From Notospermus geniculatus (taxonomy: Eukaryota > Nemertea > Pilidiophora > Heteronemertea > Lineidae): DNA of 64,000 bases. The position numbers and the translations under genes are program-made. The notes beneath the pieces are model-generated. The model saw only the letters and a program-made list of their open reading frames with translations. It was not told the DNA's origin and did no database searches. Below are positions 1 to 12,268 of the stretch, one piece after another (position 1 is the first letter of the stretch; each line of letters opens with the position of its first letter). The stretch covers positions 2,080-66,079 of the forward strand of contig NMRB01001981.1 in assembly GCA_002633025.1 (NCBI GenBank), given 5' to 3'.

Positions 1-323
1 CGAATGGAGGCATCCGTTCTTATCTTAGTCTGGATCTGGACGGTGTGTCTCAACATAAAATGGCGGACTAAGCTTCTAGGATTAGACGATCACCGGTTCG
101 ATACTTTAGATCTGATGACAACCAGAGAAATACTCGCTCTATCATCTTATCTCTTTTCTCATCATTGCTTGTCTCATTTTTACTTTCTTAGTCATTACCA
201 CAACTGTCAAACATTTTTCTTCCAGATCAACAACAGTCACTGTCATGTTTACCCCAATGATTTCAACGTTGTTTTTGTGCAACGTAGCGAATTTTAGATT
301 GGAAGGCCCGGCACAGCGCCTAA

Positions 324-449
324 GGGCCATATGCTCGGGTCGGACTTTAGCCTAAAGTGCTGAAGTTAGACTTTCTCTTTGCTTGAAGCATTGAGAAGAG
401 CCAGACTTTAATGGAAGTCTGGCTGAAGTCCGACCCTAACATACGGCCC
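324..449. mobile_element. Foldback (MITE-like) element, GGGCCRTAT termini
   Basis: Terminal inverted repeats of 24 bp (324-347 and 426-449) agree at 21 positions and begin GGGCC[A/G]TATG. A second hairpin, AGCCAGACTT with AAGTCTGGCT (399-424), sits inside the right half. There is no coding capacity. The termini resemble those of the nested palindrome at 31063-31138, so the two may be one family. No clear target duplication is visible, so the superfamily is unassigned. Confidence 0.7.
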
Positions 450-1133
450 AAGATTTGTAACTGGAACCAACAGAGGATAAAATTTTCTGAATAAACAGTT
501 ATTTTGTTAAAAATATGTGTAACAGATTTTGAATTTTTTTTCTAAAACACAGCGAGAACTTTTTACTCTATGTACACGACGGCTCAAATGCTCTCAATCG
601 GGTGAGTTAGGCTCATGAATAACTCATATACGTTGATCACCAACTCCTCCCCGACCGTGAAGCGACGTTTCGGCTATTCCATTCCAGGTTTTACCACTAA
701 CCACTACGACGAGAGGTTGGAGACGAAACACGCGCTAGCTTTCCAATTCGTAATCAAATATCAAATGTAGGGAGAATTTATTGAAATTTATGCATACAAA
801 CAGAAATATCGGAGGTTCGGATTGTTTCTGACACCATTATGTTGGTCTTTTACCAGAGGCACTCGGACTCTGATTACCGACACCGCAGACCTCAAGTGCT
901 GAATTTAAAATTTAAAGAGGTTTGATTGAGTTAAATATTTGACCGCGGTGTAGCCGCCGGCGATGCGGTTTGTGGAATTTAGTTATACCTTGCTACACTT
1001 GGGTTACAAATGCAAATGATGACAACAGTGATTCAGACAGGAATTCCCAGATATGGTTTTGTGTCACTACAGACCATTCCGTTCATCGGTAACTGCTAAC
1101 TTCACCAATTTGTTTCTAGTGCGGACCTGGACG
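450..1133. other. Non-coding stretch, nothing recognised
   Basis: AT-rich DNA without an open frame of note, repeat, RNA gene or convincing splice-site pair. I see nothing in it that can be supported. Confidence 0.5.
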
Positions 1134-1137
1134 AGGT

Positions 1138-1360
1138 CTGTGATTTTATCTATCAGTAGTACCAGTAGGCCTACATTGTTGTATCAGAATCCACACTCAA
1201 GAAGGAGGTATGTAGTTCATTTACGTAGGTTTCACCAAAAATAGATAAGAGAAGATTATCTTATTTTTGGTTACACGTGACCAAGGTGAATGTACCATTT
1301 CCTTGAATATGTGCATTCCGGTAAAACATGTACTGGTGGTACTGGTAGATAAAATCACAG
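1138..1360. mobile_element. 223-bp foldback MITE with AGGT target duplication
   Basis: The ends form an inverted repeat starting CTGTGATTTTATCTA. The similarity continues inward along both arms to a central hairpin built from CCAAAAATA and TATTTTTGG, so most of the element folds back on itself. The 4-bp AGGT stands on both sides (1134-1137 and 1361-1364), which fits a short target duplication. No transposase is encoded. Confidence 0.75.
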
Positions 1361-1613
1361 AGGTACAGGGCTAGTTCATCAGGTCACATGAAACGTGATT
1401 TGCTTTACTTGATAAACAGTTAAGTTTGTGGTTATATGATTTTTATCTTTCCAAAAAACTGAACGTTGTCCAACGTTTTGAAACGATGATGGTTCACGCG
1501 AATTTGTCAACAGTAGCTTTTCTAAATTTAGTGTATCATTTAATTCTCATTCCCGAAAGATTAACGCTGGTGAATGTGTTATGCGAAATAATTCAGTCAC
1601 TTCTACGTCGGAA

Positions 1614-1730
1614 CACAGGAACTTGTACCGCTAATTACGGGGGGTCCTACCCCCTATATATATATAATACAGACTGTATTATACATATAGGGGGTAGGAC
1701 CCCCCGTAATTAGCGGTACAAGTTCCTGTG
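1614..1730. mobile_element. 117-bp near-perfect palindrome (hAT-like MITE)
   Basis: Two arms of about 57 bp meet at a one-base centre near 1673. They differ only by a TA insertion and one substitution inside the AT-rich inner part. The octamer GTCGGAAC occurs at both edges (1607-1614 and 1731-1738), partly overlapping the first terminal base. That gives a 7-8 bp target duplication as expected for hAT-type transposition. The low arm divergence suggests a young copy. An open frame reading across it is a by-product of the palindrome. Confidence 0.85.
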
Positions 1731-1738
1731 GTCGGAAC

Positions 1739-2640
1739 TCATCTCATCGCCATCCGGCTAAGCGCGCCTCACGCTACCAGGTGGTAAAGCTCCACAGCGC
1801 TTCTACCTCCCATTTCTTTTTTTTAAGTTGAAGTTTTGTCATGAATGATTGAAAATCACTGGCTTGATTGCCGATGGTTGACGGACAAGAAAAGTGCTTG
1901 TGCGGCGTATGTTCCAGATCAACTCACTCGAATACTTATAATCAGATTCGCCGAGGCCCGCAGGCTGCAAATCAATCATAAATTTGCACAGAAAAAAAAA
2001 TAAAAAAAATGTACCCAACAACCACAACTCTTTGCAACTAATTGAGATTTCATTCAGAATTCATAATGGAATAATTCACAAGCAGATACAAGGACCTTTG
2101 TGCGTTTTTTGCCTCTGGGTAGGGACGGGAAATGCCCCGAGGGTATGACTTCGTGTAGGGCGCCCCGGGTCCTCTCTGGGCGTGGTCAGACAAATATAAA
2201 GTTAAACGTTCCATTGGTTTGTTTGACGAATCCAACTTGTAAATCCAAATTTGATGAGAGGGTTATTCTCTGTGTGCCTTTGAAGTTGACCCGGGTTTCC
2301 CTCCGACTGTTCGAATCGTGATGTACCCTACTGTTGCCAGCTGATCCGCCATGGGCCAAGTTACAGAATTCCCGCCCACATCCACTGCAAGCAGAGCGTG
2401 GTTCATTCCTTCAAAGGGTTTGCAATCAGGACACGACAAAAGACAATGGGTGGGGCCGATGCTGGATTTCCCCCGTGACCGTAATGGACCCGAAACCCCA
2501 AATGCTTTCCTCGCTTAATAAATACTTTTTCGGAGTCACAACAGCACCATGTTCAAACTGACACGGCCTTTCTGATATGACATACACGTATGTAGGAGAT
2601 ACCCGGTTAAACAACAATCATTGCTCCTTCGGGGAAGTTC
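1739..2640. other. Non-coding stretch, nothing recognised
   Basis: Overlapping short open frames occur on both strands, but none has recognisable protein character. No repeat, RNA gene or long hairpin is seen. Confidence 0.5.
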
Positions 2641-2670
2641 GTTTTTCCATCGGGCAACATCGCGAAAACT

Positions 2671-2745
2671 GGGAATCCCCGATTCGAGTGACGTCACACG
2701 TGCTTTTTCGCGTGACGTCACAAGTCCTTTTCTTTGTTGACGTCT
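2671..2745 (+). promoter_or_regulatory. Composite kB / CRE / E-box cluster
   Basis: Within 75 bp there is a perfect kB-type site, GGGAATCCCC (2671-2680), two full CRE palindromes TGACGTCA (2689-2696 and 2713-2720), a CACGTG E-box touching the first CRE (2697-2702), and a third CRE-like TGACGTCT (2738-2745). The CRE starts are spaced 24 and 25 bp. Rel, CREB/ATF and bHLH proteins bind such motifs in animals. A possible first exon begins 33 bp downstream, so a promoter-proximal role is plausible. That role is inferred. Confidence 0.45.
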
Positions 2746-2777
2746 CCGCCCAGCTGGTTGTCACGCTGCACTCTGCC

Positions 2778-2882
2778 ATGGGCATCAGGCTCAGCGTCCC
2801 TTGCGTTGGATGTTGTTTTTGTCGATTTTCGCTATGCAATCATGGTTTGTTGCAAGAGCCACCCACTCTGGGATTCAAAGGA
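2778..2882 (+). CDS. Candidate first coding exon (unrecognised)
   Basis: The start GCCATGG at 2778 has an optimal animal start context. The frame stays open for 35 codons up to 2882, immediately followed by a consensus splice donor GTAAGT (2883-2888), in phase 0. A second frame from an ATG at 2810 reads MLFLSIFAMQSWFVARATHS, which has signal-peptide character, and reaches the same donor in phase 1. Only one of the two can be real. The kB/CRE cluster lies just upstream. A gap at 2948 cuts the presumed intron, so a downstream exon cannot be sought locally. I recognise no family. This may be chance. Confidence 0.2.
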
Positions 2883-2888
2883 GTAAGT

Positions 2889-5800
2889 TTTTTTCACTTT
2901 CGCCAACGATAGCCGCAAAACACTTTGGATACGGCGATGCCGTAGAGNAGTGTTTTAGAAGGTGTTGCAGTTCATCACAATCGAATCAAAAAAGAATACA
3001 GAAAGAATGTAACTGTTTTTAAAAAAAATAAATCTACGGCAATCTACGACCGGTCTGATGTATTTTCGTGGTCGGGTGGTAGTGTTGGATACTCCAAATA
3101 GCAACAGCTTTACTATCACTAATAATTCAATAAGGGGTGTCGCGTTTTCGAGGTGATGAAATAATAAACGATGCATTGTATGTTATTGTTATATACATGT
3201 ATATTTTTTGTATTGCACGTCAAATTTGTTTCCTCTCTAAAAACTGTAGCTTCAACAATAGCTGATGGAGGGCGCTATGTTGAATTACGAATTACGAATT
3301 ATTTATCACTCTTTAAATTTGTTACAGTTATATAAGAGAATAAAACATATTTACAAATCATGGTGGTTGCGAAAAGGAGCTTTGGCAAACATTTTCGTCA
3401 TTGTATTTAAAAATTTTGACATAGTGTGCAATTTTGTTTTAGATTTAACATTCACAATATTACTTCAGTGAATCATGTTTGGAATAGGGGGGCCTAGACG
3501 TTGCGTGAAATGCACCAGTGGCGCCATCTGTTAGGCAAAATGTTATCTGCAGACCAAACATTTTTCGTCTGCAGGTTCCGATTTTCTTGTATGTTTTATT
3601 TGTTTTTCCTCGGTAACATTTCAAAATCACCATGATTGCGAATCTGCAACTGTTCATAACACTGTTTCATTACCGTGTAGGTTTGAAAACCACTGCAGCT
3701 GTTGAACTAAGCAAACACCTCCCCACGTCATGACGTAACTATAATATATTGCAGTTTCCGACCATTTAACCTTAGGAAATTGCAACGTGTGCGTTGCTGG
3801 CTTGAAACACGTCCTTCTAGATGACTGAACGTCGTTTGTAGGAAAGCCAATCTCAGAAATGGACATCGTTTATCTTGGTCTGGACGGAACAGAAACAAGA
3901 AAATCGTGCAGGTCGGGACCTCATCATCATTAAAGACAGTTTGCCGGGTTGGATGGCACACGCAGACGTGAGGAGTAAGATTGAACCGTGTTATGAGCTA
4001 TGATACTCATTACACTTGAGTATATTGATGTGAAATCTAAGCCTGGTGCTGGCGGCGACGAATGGAGAATCCCACGCATTTTTTTTGCTTGAGGCACAGC
4101 TCCCTCAATATTTTTGTGGAAATACGGTGCGAAATTTGCATTTTCTAGGCATCTCATGAACTAAATTTATAGAGTACCAAATTCACGAAAAGGTAAATAA
4201 TTTGGACAATGCTTGCAGTAAAATACATGTTAGTCACTTCTTCTGCGCTGCATGTTCGATTTTTAGCTGAAGTTACCAGAATGCAGGGAAATGGCGTTAA
4301 TCCAAAATTTGCTTCTCGATTGTTTACAGTCACCGGTAGGTTCCTTGATAAAACCCATTCGAAACACAAAGCCAATGAAGTGAACAGCTAAAAAGTACAG
4401 ATCTCCCGCTGAAAGCTGGAAAATTTTGAGGAACACACACCAATCTGATAGTCAGTCCAGAGAGTTTCATCGGACGCTTTTCTGGTTCCAATGTTTTGGG
4501 AAGGATGTGCCGCAGAAAAGCCGTTCGCTCACTCTTCCAATTCTTCTCTACATGACGAAGCCTGGCAGGCAAAACTCCTGCCGAACAGTTTCGGATGGTC
4601 CGCTCCAGCACCGCTGCGATATCTTCACCCGTCTCAGCTTAATCCGTCACGTCTGAGCCTGACTACAAACGTCAATATCAGAAAAGACATATTGCCTTGG
4701 ATATTAGTGTTTAGCGGTGGTATTTTGGGACGATATATCACCAAGTATAAAGCCAAAACACCAGTTGCCAGCTGCCTGTGGCACTGGAGGTCCGCTTTCG
4801 CTCGATTGGAGGGGTTGTCAGTCGGTAATTTGGTGATGAATGTCACAGTGATCTGCTCCGCGGCAGACTGAGTCGAAGTTTCAACTAAAATTACACACAT
4901 CACTTCCTCGATTGTCTTAGCCAATCAATAGCGCCGTATTATCGATGTTTTGGTTCTTATTCAAGGCCAAACCACGGTCACTGCGCTTGCGCATAATGCA
5001 AGATTGTCGTCTGTCTTTCATTTTTTTCGCAACTCTGTCATTCCTTCATCTATTTGGTCTGAAAGTATAAAAAAGGAGGACGTGTTTTACACTGATGTAA
5101 GAAATATAGAGGCCTATTATTCTTATCCATGATATGATTAGGCGTCTCTCGAAGAGTCCTCCGATATTCTTTGGAATTCGTCCGATAATTTTTTAGCCAA
5201 AAACTAAGCTTAAAGTAACAGTGGAAAAGAAATTTATTTCGTTTTTCACTACATGTACCACACTGTATTGAATTCAGAAAGTGTTTACGTCCTGCCTGCA
5301 GTTTTTTCAGCGTGCACTGAAAACTGGGGCTTGATTCTTTGAAATACGTATCAGGCAAGCATTTTGGGACCTTCACGATGCTATGAGACCTCTACCTGCA
5401 TTTTCCAAACACTTTCAAAATACCGTAAAATTCAATACATAGGGACTTTAAAGAAAAAAAACTCAACGAACGTGTTCAACAAATGAAGGCTAGGATAATG
5501 TGCCCAGGAAGTAGAAGTAGAACGAAGAACGGTTTGGTTTGAAGCTGATGGAAAAAAGTCCATTGTAGGCAAATTTAGGAATGGGTGAATTCCAACAGCG
5601 CGGTGTCACGCGTCTGGGAATATCTCTGACGAATTGGCAGCGTCTGATGACGGGGATGTGACACAAGGTTTACTTCGAAGGAGGCTACAATCTTACCAAA
5701 ATGGTTCCCAGAAGCAATCACATAGAACGTGAGAGCGAATTGATGTCAACAAATGCTGAGCGCGGGGTTATTGGCAGAATGGGCCGGGGTTGGGGGAGAG

Positions 5801-6791
5801 GAAATACATCAGTTGGTGACATGGTCTTCTACTTTCCGCGGGGCAGAGGTCGGTGTGAACGGTGCTCAGAAAAAAAACAGTTGCCGCTCATACTCTGATG
5901 CTGGAGATAGGAAAACTGACAAAGCTTTTACAATGTAGCAAAGAATATTTGTATCTTTTGTTGGTTTTGAGGATGCAGTTAAGTCGATACGCAGAAATAA
6001 TCATTTCGTAGTTTGTGTATAGGCCTATATGGGCTTTGGTTCCTTCATCCTGAGGTAATCAGAGCCTCTTTTAGGTTATCACCTACGAGTTTGTAACGCG
6101 AAAGTCGTGTAGTGGAGAACTTTGTACCTCAGGATGTGGTTCCTTTGATACTGTGCAGCTACAGGTATTGGTAAATTATTCACAGACACAAGCACCCGAG
6201 CCAAGCCTTAGAAAAACTTGCTAATCGGAGCCTACTGGGTGATCAGTAGCCAAGACACGATGGAAACCCCAACAGAACCGAAAGGAAGTTGTATGGGAAG
6301 GCAAATTATGCAAATAACTCTAATGTGAGATCGTTGAGTCTGAATTAAAGAGAGTTGAATGTAATTTCTGTACTTATTCTTCGTTTGAAATCAGCCCGCC
6401 TCATGGGTGCTCTAAATCGTGCTTTCAATGCTAAAGGCTGTCGCGAAATATGAAACGATAGTCATCAGTGAGATGAAACGTCTAAAAGGTATTTGATATG
6501 TTCAAGGAATATTTTAGTCCGGCGATTGACTTTATTTCCTGGTTGCGGCTGCAGGTGGAGACGGGTGTTGCCGGTGTGTAAGGAAAGAGTGTCCCCTGGA
6601 AGAACTGTCCAGGGAACAAAAGATCCTATTGTTACGTGTTAATCTCTGGCGATTGGTTTCTATAGCCATGCACCTTAATCCGTCATTCAACAATAGAAAC
6701 GGACGCTTTTTACGGGGGACATTCTTTACTGTTACACCTGTTTTCGGAAGGTGCTGGGTCAAATACCTCAATCATTTTGTCTTTTTGTCGG
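2889..6791. other. Non-coding stretch with one small hairpin
   Basis: The one-base gap at 2948 falls here. A short hairpin, CTGCAGAC with GTCTGCAG, lies around 3548-3576. Open frames of 76-126 codons near 4.3-5.4 kb overlap on both strands and show no family signature. No RNA gene or longer repeat is seen. Confidence 0.5.
2948..2948. other. Assembly gap (single N)
   Basis: One ambiguous base. Unlike most other gaps in the window, the flanks are not visibly duplicated. Confidence 0.8.
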
Positions 6792-7693
6792 TATCTTTCT
6801 ACAACCTTTATCTTTCGCGTACAGCCGACTTACAACAGTTTCCTCTCTCAAAATCCATTCCATTTCGCAACGATGTCCAGTGCAGTTTACACTACGGACT
6901 GATGCATTACATTTTTCAAAATGGCCGCCGTTTCGGCCATAAACACGAATTGCAACGTTGTTAAAAAAACTTCGTTATGTCGTATTTTTGAGAAAGCGAT
7001 GATGCCTGTAGCGGCAAAGAGCAATTCGATTGATGTATGGTATGTCGATTTTTGATAGAGCCGTTGCAGAGAATGTTGAAAACCGGGCGCACAAAGTATC
7101 AGGGGATAGAGCAGTGGGCCTTGGGTAAATCAGAAGTCGCCCCACTGCCAAAAACGCAAGACAACCGTCTTTGAGGACAACTGCACTCCAGCCTACCGGG
7201 GTAAAATTTCATAAGAAATCATTATTATATCCAAAGTGGTTATTTCTAGTGTCCCCATCTAATCATTAGGACACCAGCTCCCTGTGTGTCGCGGTGTCAC
7301 GATAGAGAGCCAGTCTCGACGCCCTCGCATCCGTCTCCTCATCAACCCGCGTAAACCTGCCGATTGACGACCGTTATTTGGAACTGAGATGGTAACAACC
7401 ACTGATTATACGCGAGCGACAGTTCCTGGTAAATAGGCAAACTCTAATTGGGATATAATTTGAGTCTCTCACTGATGGTATATGATTAAGGGAAACAACA
7501 TCGAGCGACAGCGGTCCTTGACTCCTGGCGTTACGAGCTCCTAGATAAACTATGGGATTAAAAACAGCAATTGGCGCAGATTTTATTGCACGTTACTACT
7601 TTTATTTTGTTAAACTTTCATAAAAACTGCCATGACTCTGACTTTATAACCCGTGTTTCGCCCTGGATGTCGGAGACACAACAGATGTAATTA
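6792..7693 (+). repeat. Direct duplicate, left copy, ending at a gap
   Basis: About 0.9 kb that recurs after the single N at 7694, starting TATCTTTCTACAACC and ending at the same GTAATTA in both. Differences are scattered substitutions and small indels. The copy boundary coincides with the N, so this is best read as the unmerged end of one contig. The segment contains a roughly 50-bp motif with TTTTTCAAAATGG also found inverted at 54385-54456. No gene is seen. Confidence 0.85.
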
Positions 7694-7694
7694 N
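7694..7694. other. Assembly gap between duplicated contig ends
   Basis: A single N separates the two copies of the duplicated segment. A one-base gap is the pattern expected when a scaffolder estimates a negative gap and inserts a placeholder. Confidence 0.85.
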
Positions 7695-8595
7695 TATCTT
7701 TCTACAACCTTTATCTTTCGCGTACAGCCGACTTACAACAGTTTCCTCTCTCAAAATCCATTTCATTTCGCAACGATGTCCAGTGCAGTTTACACTACGG
7801 ACTGATGCATTACATTTTTCAAAATGGCCGCCATTTCGGCCATAAACACGAATTGCAACGTTGTTAAAAAAACTTCGTTATGTCGTATTTTTGAGAAAGC
7901 GATGATGCCTGTAGCGGCAAAGAGCAATTCGATTGATGTATGGAATGTCGATTTTTGATACAGCCGTTGCAGAGAAATCTGCTGAAAATCGGGCGCACAA
8001 AGTATCAGGGAAGGAGAGCAGTAGGCCTTTAGGGTAAATCAGAAGTCGCCACTGCCAAAACGCAAATGAGACAGTCGACTTTGAGGACAACTGCACCCCG
8101 TGGTAAAATTTCATAAGAAATCATTATTATATCCAAAGTGGTTATTTCTAGTGTCCCCACCTAATCATTAGGACACCAGCTCCCCGTGTGTCGCGGTGTC
8201 ACGACAGAGAGCCCGTCTTGACGCCCTCGCATCCGTCTCCTCATCAACCCGCGTAAACCTGCCGATTGACGACCGTTATTTGGAACTGAGATGGTAACAA
8301 CCACTGATTATACGCGAGCGACAGTTCCTGGTAAATAGGCAAACTCTAATTGGGATATAATTTGAGTCTCTCACTGATGGTATATGATTAAGGGAAACAA
8401 CATCGAGCGACAGCGGTCCTTGACTCCTGGCGTTACGAGCTCCTAGATAAACTATGGGATTAAAAACAGCAATTGGCGCAGATTTTATTGCACGTTACTA
8501 CTTTTATTTTGTTAAACTTTCATAAAAACTGCCATGACTCTGACTTTATAACCCGTGTTTCGCCCTGGATGTCGGAGACACAACAGATGTAATTA
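7695..8595 (+). repeat. Direct duplicate, right copy, starting at a gap
   Basis: Second copy of the segment beginning at 6792. It starts at the first base after the N and ends where the left contig ended. Real tandem duplication cannot be excluded from sequence alone, but an unmerged overlap is simpler. Confidence 0.85.
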
Positions 8596-10909
8596 TGACC
8601 ATAAATCATGATTTTTTATCCTTCAAACGTGCTCAAAATTCAAGAACACCTTTGGATGTGGCCAGTTTTTGAGTCGAACAAGTCGCAAGTGAGAAGAGAT
8701 AGTTCTGTGCGCCCACATGGTAATGTGCATTCTGTGAAGAACCCTGATAACTTAGCAGTCTAAGTTTGTTAGTCTGCCTGTAGGTGTATAGCATTAATTT
8801 TTTGCAATGGTACCAGCACTATTTCCAACAAGCTGAGAGCATAGAGTGATTTTCTATGTCCACGCAGTTTCTTTTCATGGACTCTTTCGCTGACACCAAA
8901 ATACAGGTTTCCATCGGCTGCCTGCTCAGGTTTTCTTTACACTGGCATCAGCTTGAAAAAGCGTACACGGCTTTAGGAGACCCAAGGTGATGGTTTCTGG
9001 AAAGGGATGATGAGGGGTAGCCAAACAAACGTCCTCTCCAGAAGGATTCAAGCTGATATACAGGGAGTCCTCGGCAATACCGTCTTCAGGGCCATTTTTG
9101 AGGCCCGCACGTGTTACATGTGTTTGGCTGAGGTATTAAAGAGGCACTGCATTCCTTTCCTATCCTGCGCTAAACGTACTGCGTTAAGAGAGACCTCTAT
9201 TGGCAATGTTGTAAACTACCGCATATCAACCTCGCCCCATGTAGAGTAACTCTCGTTCATAGGGTATCCGTATGCATTGTGTTTTATTCACATACTCTCC
9301 CAAACCGGGGCGAAAGGCAAAACTATGGCATTGGAGAATGATGCAATCACCGCCGGTGGCGCCGGCTGTCGAAAAAAGTGGAAATATCGCGGTCCTTTGA
9401 TGCCTACCAAGCTCTGCTGGAACGCCTGCTGCGGGGCCCGTGAAATGTAGACTCGTTCGATTGTGCAGCCAGCATAGGAAAACGGTATTGGTTAAGGAGT
9501 CCCTGTGTTCATTCGGTCAACATGCTTAGAGGTCGTCGTGCCCCTGACATTTTACCTTACGGAGTGGAAGTCAGATTGCACTTCGAGCGATTTGACACAG
9601 TCGCCTCATCCTTTATCCCTGCTAAATACGCCTCGTTCGCTCCGTCTGCTCAGACCCATAAACTTCCAGCAAAGGTCACCATTGATTATAAACATCTAAA
9701 TCATGAACTCGTGCGGAATAACTCACTTATTTGCCTAAAACAACATTTGCTCTCTTGACGCATCAATTCAAACCAAACTGGATTATGATGCGGTAAATTT
9801 AATTGGAGCGCGCACATGTCGTGAACATGCTGAAGCAATTCGCGGGGTCATATAGGTGGCGCTGTTCTTTAAACAGGCGCATGCGCAAGGTGTAAGGGTG
9901 CTCGCCAAGTGAGTTCGTCATGTTGCCGAAAAAAATGGGCCTCTTGGGCTACAAGGATACTCCGACGGATTCTCGTATAATTCAGATGCCATTTTACAGC
10001 GACCAATGAGCTGTCTTGTTATGATCTCCCCAAGCTGGCGAGAACATGGCGGCGGGCGGAATTGGATTTGACGTGACAGCTGATGCGTATATCAATGTAA
10101 AATAGAGCTTGTCTACACCAGCCGCGCACAGTACGTGCCCCAGAATTAGCTTTAATTGAGTTAGGACTGCCTAGTTAAATTTTGCACTTCAATTATTAAT
10201 AATTTGCCAATATCAAACATTAATTTTGAAGTAAATTGCATTAGCTCGTGGAGAGCTGACGATGCGAGCGCTGGCTCTTTTGATCTCGATATAAGAATGA
10301 CGTGAAGATGCTCCCTTTGTTCACGAGCAGGGCTAGAAAATTCGATTTTCTCTCATTCTTTAGCAAATAGGTATTATTTGTGCTTGCGCTTTGGAATTAA
10401 GGACCATTTTCCACAGCGATCGCCAGCAATTATGGGTGAATATTCGCGTTCCGAGGCTGTAGATTTCTGATACAAACCCGTCTCGGTTGGCTGTATTCAC
10501 GGAAAACCCGGCGAGTTTTGCTTGAATCATGACAATCATCTCCCATCGCCTTTCCGTCGGTAATAATTGGGGTTTGTGGATTCGAACAATCGACACCAAC
10601 ACGGTGTGTAGAAAGCTCATTCACGGCAAAGAAATCGCTCATCAATGGATCTTTTTACCGCTGGCGCTTTTGAGATTTTTTTCCCAAGATGCTAACTTAT
10701 TGCTCTATGATATCTAATTCAGGGAAAAGAAGTGATGATGCTCCCTTGCATTCCCTGTGTATAAAGCCGGTGTGGCAGGACTGTGAGTCACAGAGGACCA
10801 ATGGTCTGGGAGTACTGTGAAGTGCATTTATACCTACATACAGAGTGTGTGCTGCTACAACGCCCAAAAATCGATTAAGAAAATAATGAATTCTGCCATG
10901 TAATATAGA
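8596..10909. other. Non-coding stretch, nothing recognised
   Basis: Short open frames only (longest about 86 codons, near 10.4-10.6 kb, on overlapping strands). A TATAAAG at about 10760 stands alone without a convincing downstream frame. No foldback element is seen. Confidence 0.5.
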
Positions 10910-10910
10910 T

Positions 10911-10965
10911 TTGCCTGGGTGGTGCAGTGGTAATACCCGATAAGGTCGCGGGTTCGTTCCCCTAC
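10911..10965 (+). repeat. tRNA-derived SINE fragment
   Basis: An A-box match TGGTGCAGTGG (10920-10930) is followed 20 bases later by a B-box-like GGTTCGTTCCC (10951-10961). This is the internal pol III promoter layout of tRNA-derived SINEs, with shorter box spacing than a true tRNA and one B-box mismatch. A tight hairpin of GAAGAGAG and CTCTCTTC follows at about 10985-11006. The same A-box occurs in an inverted, related copy at 46936-46946. It is not a functional tRNA. Confidence 0.5.
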
Positions 10966-11443
10966 CATTCTACTGCTTTATGTGGAAGAGAGGTCAATCT
11001 CTCTTCGACTGGGGTTGATATTTCCTCTTAGGCATACATTACACATATAATATCGCCCAGTATTATCGGCGCTTTCTGGCGGTTGCTCTTGTGAAAATTA
11101 TCGTAAAAAATGCCATACTTTTCATGCACGATGGTCAACTTTATACTGTACAAAATGAAATGAAGAGCCAAGCATCCTCCTTTGCCGTGGGAACCTCTCC
11201 AAGCACAACACTTGACAACGTATCTATACTCCAGTTGTAACCATGATATCAGGATTAGGGCTTGATATCACTACAACATTTCAATTAAAGGATTACCACT
11301 TTCATGTAATACGAACTTGGATCAGTGACAAACAGATTCTGTCATGAATATATACTGCAAACTTAGTAGTTTCGCAAGGATAGTCTGTACTAAACATCGC
11401 AACAGTTACATGTAGAAGTTGTTGGTTGTATTTTCTGCGTATC

Positions 11444-11618
11444 CATTGTTTCGACCCCCCGCCATCTTGATTTCCACGAAAATTTTGCGCGTGCGCACTT
11501 ATCTGGTAGGCAAACCAACGCATATGATTGGTCGGCAGATACGAGTTGCCCACCAGATAAAACTGCGCATGTGCAGTTGGCAAGAAATTCAAGATGGCGG
11601 GAGGCCGTCGAAACGATG
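11444..11618. mobile_element. 175-bp foldback MITE
   Basis: Inverted arms begin CAT[T/C]GTTTCGAC and include CGCCATCTTGA with the matching TCAAGATGGCG. Pairing continues through the GCGCGTGCGCA and ACCAGATAA blocks, leaving only a short centre. Four overlapping open frames here are folding by-products. No clear target duplication is found. Confidence 0.75.
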
Positions 11619-12268
11619 AATAACAGGGGCCTGGATAGCGTACGAACCCCCAACCATCACAGGCTCGTGTCTCAGTCAACAGCACCGCGGACCTTTAGCT
11701 ACGTGCACAAATTATGTCTCGGTGACCTACACCTGACAGCAATCGGGAGTGGAGGGGGCGTAACTTTGAAAATCTTACCAACGCAATTCACTTTTGCTTC
11801 TCTTTATGGTTTTTTACCATAAATGATTGATGTTGAAACCACGACCGACGAGGCTCGTGATGTCCTGCTGAAGACATTCCATCCTTAAAGTGCTTTCGAC
11901 GACGTGTGAGACACCATTTACTTCATTTTTCGTCTCATTCTTTGATCAAAATTTCTCTTTATATCATTCCTTCAAACGGGTGAAAGTCTCTTTTTTATTG
12001 GCTCAGGTAAGCTATTGGTCGCAGCAGATTTTGCAAAAAATGAAATGAATAGAAAGGAGGCGAGAAGAGCTAAGGTTGGTGTAGTGGTAGACTCTACTCG
12101 TGTGTGATGTTACAGTATGTGGTGATGCAGAAATACCAACAACAATATTGTCTTTTCGTGGTCTAGAAAGCGACACTGCTTGTGGTTTGCTTATCTCATT
12201 TGCGTACATTACATGTACTTGATGTACATGTGGCAATTTGAGTAAAGTCGAGTATTAAGTGAAATCAG
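11619..12268. other. Non-coding stretch
   Basis: An A-box-like TTGGTGTAGTGGTAG at about 12074 has no B-box downstream, so no RNA gene is called. Nothing else is recognised. Confidence 0.5.

Noticed and set aside
10911-10990. Functional tRNA gene
   Set aside because: A- and B-boxes are present but too close together, and no acceptor or anticodon stem can be drawn.
11302-11685. 127-codon minus-strand frame with overlapping frames on both strands
   Set aside because: Most of it is the foldback element at 11444-11618, whose palindrome keeps opposite frames open.
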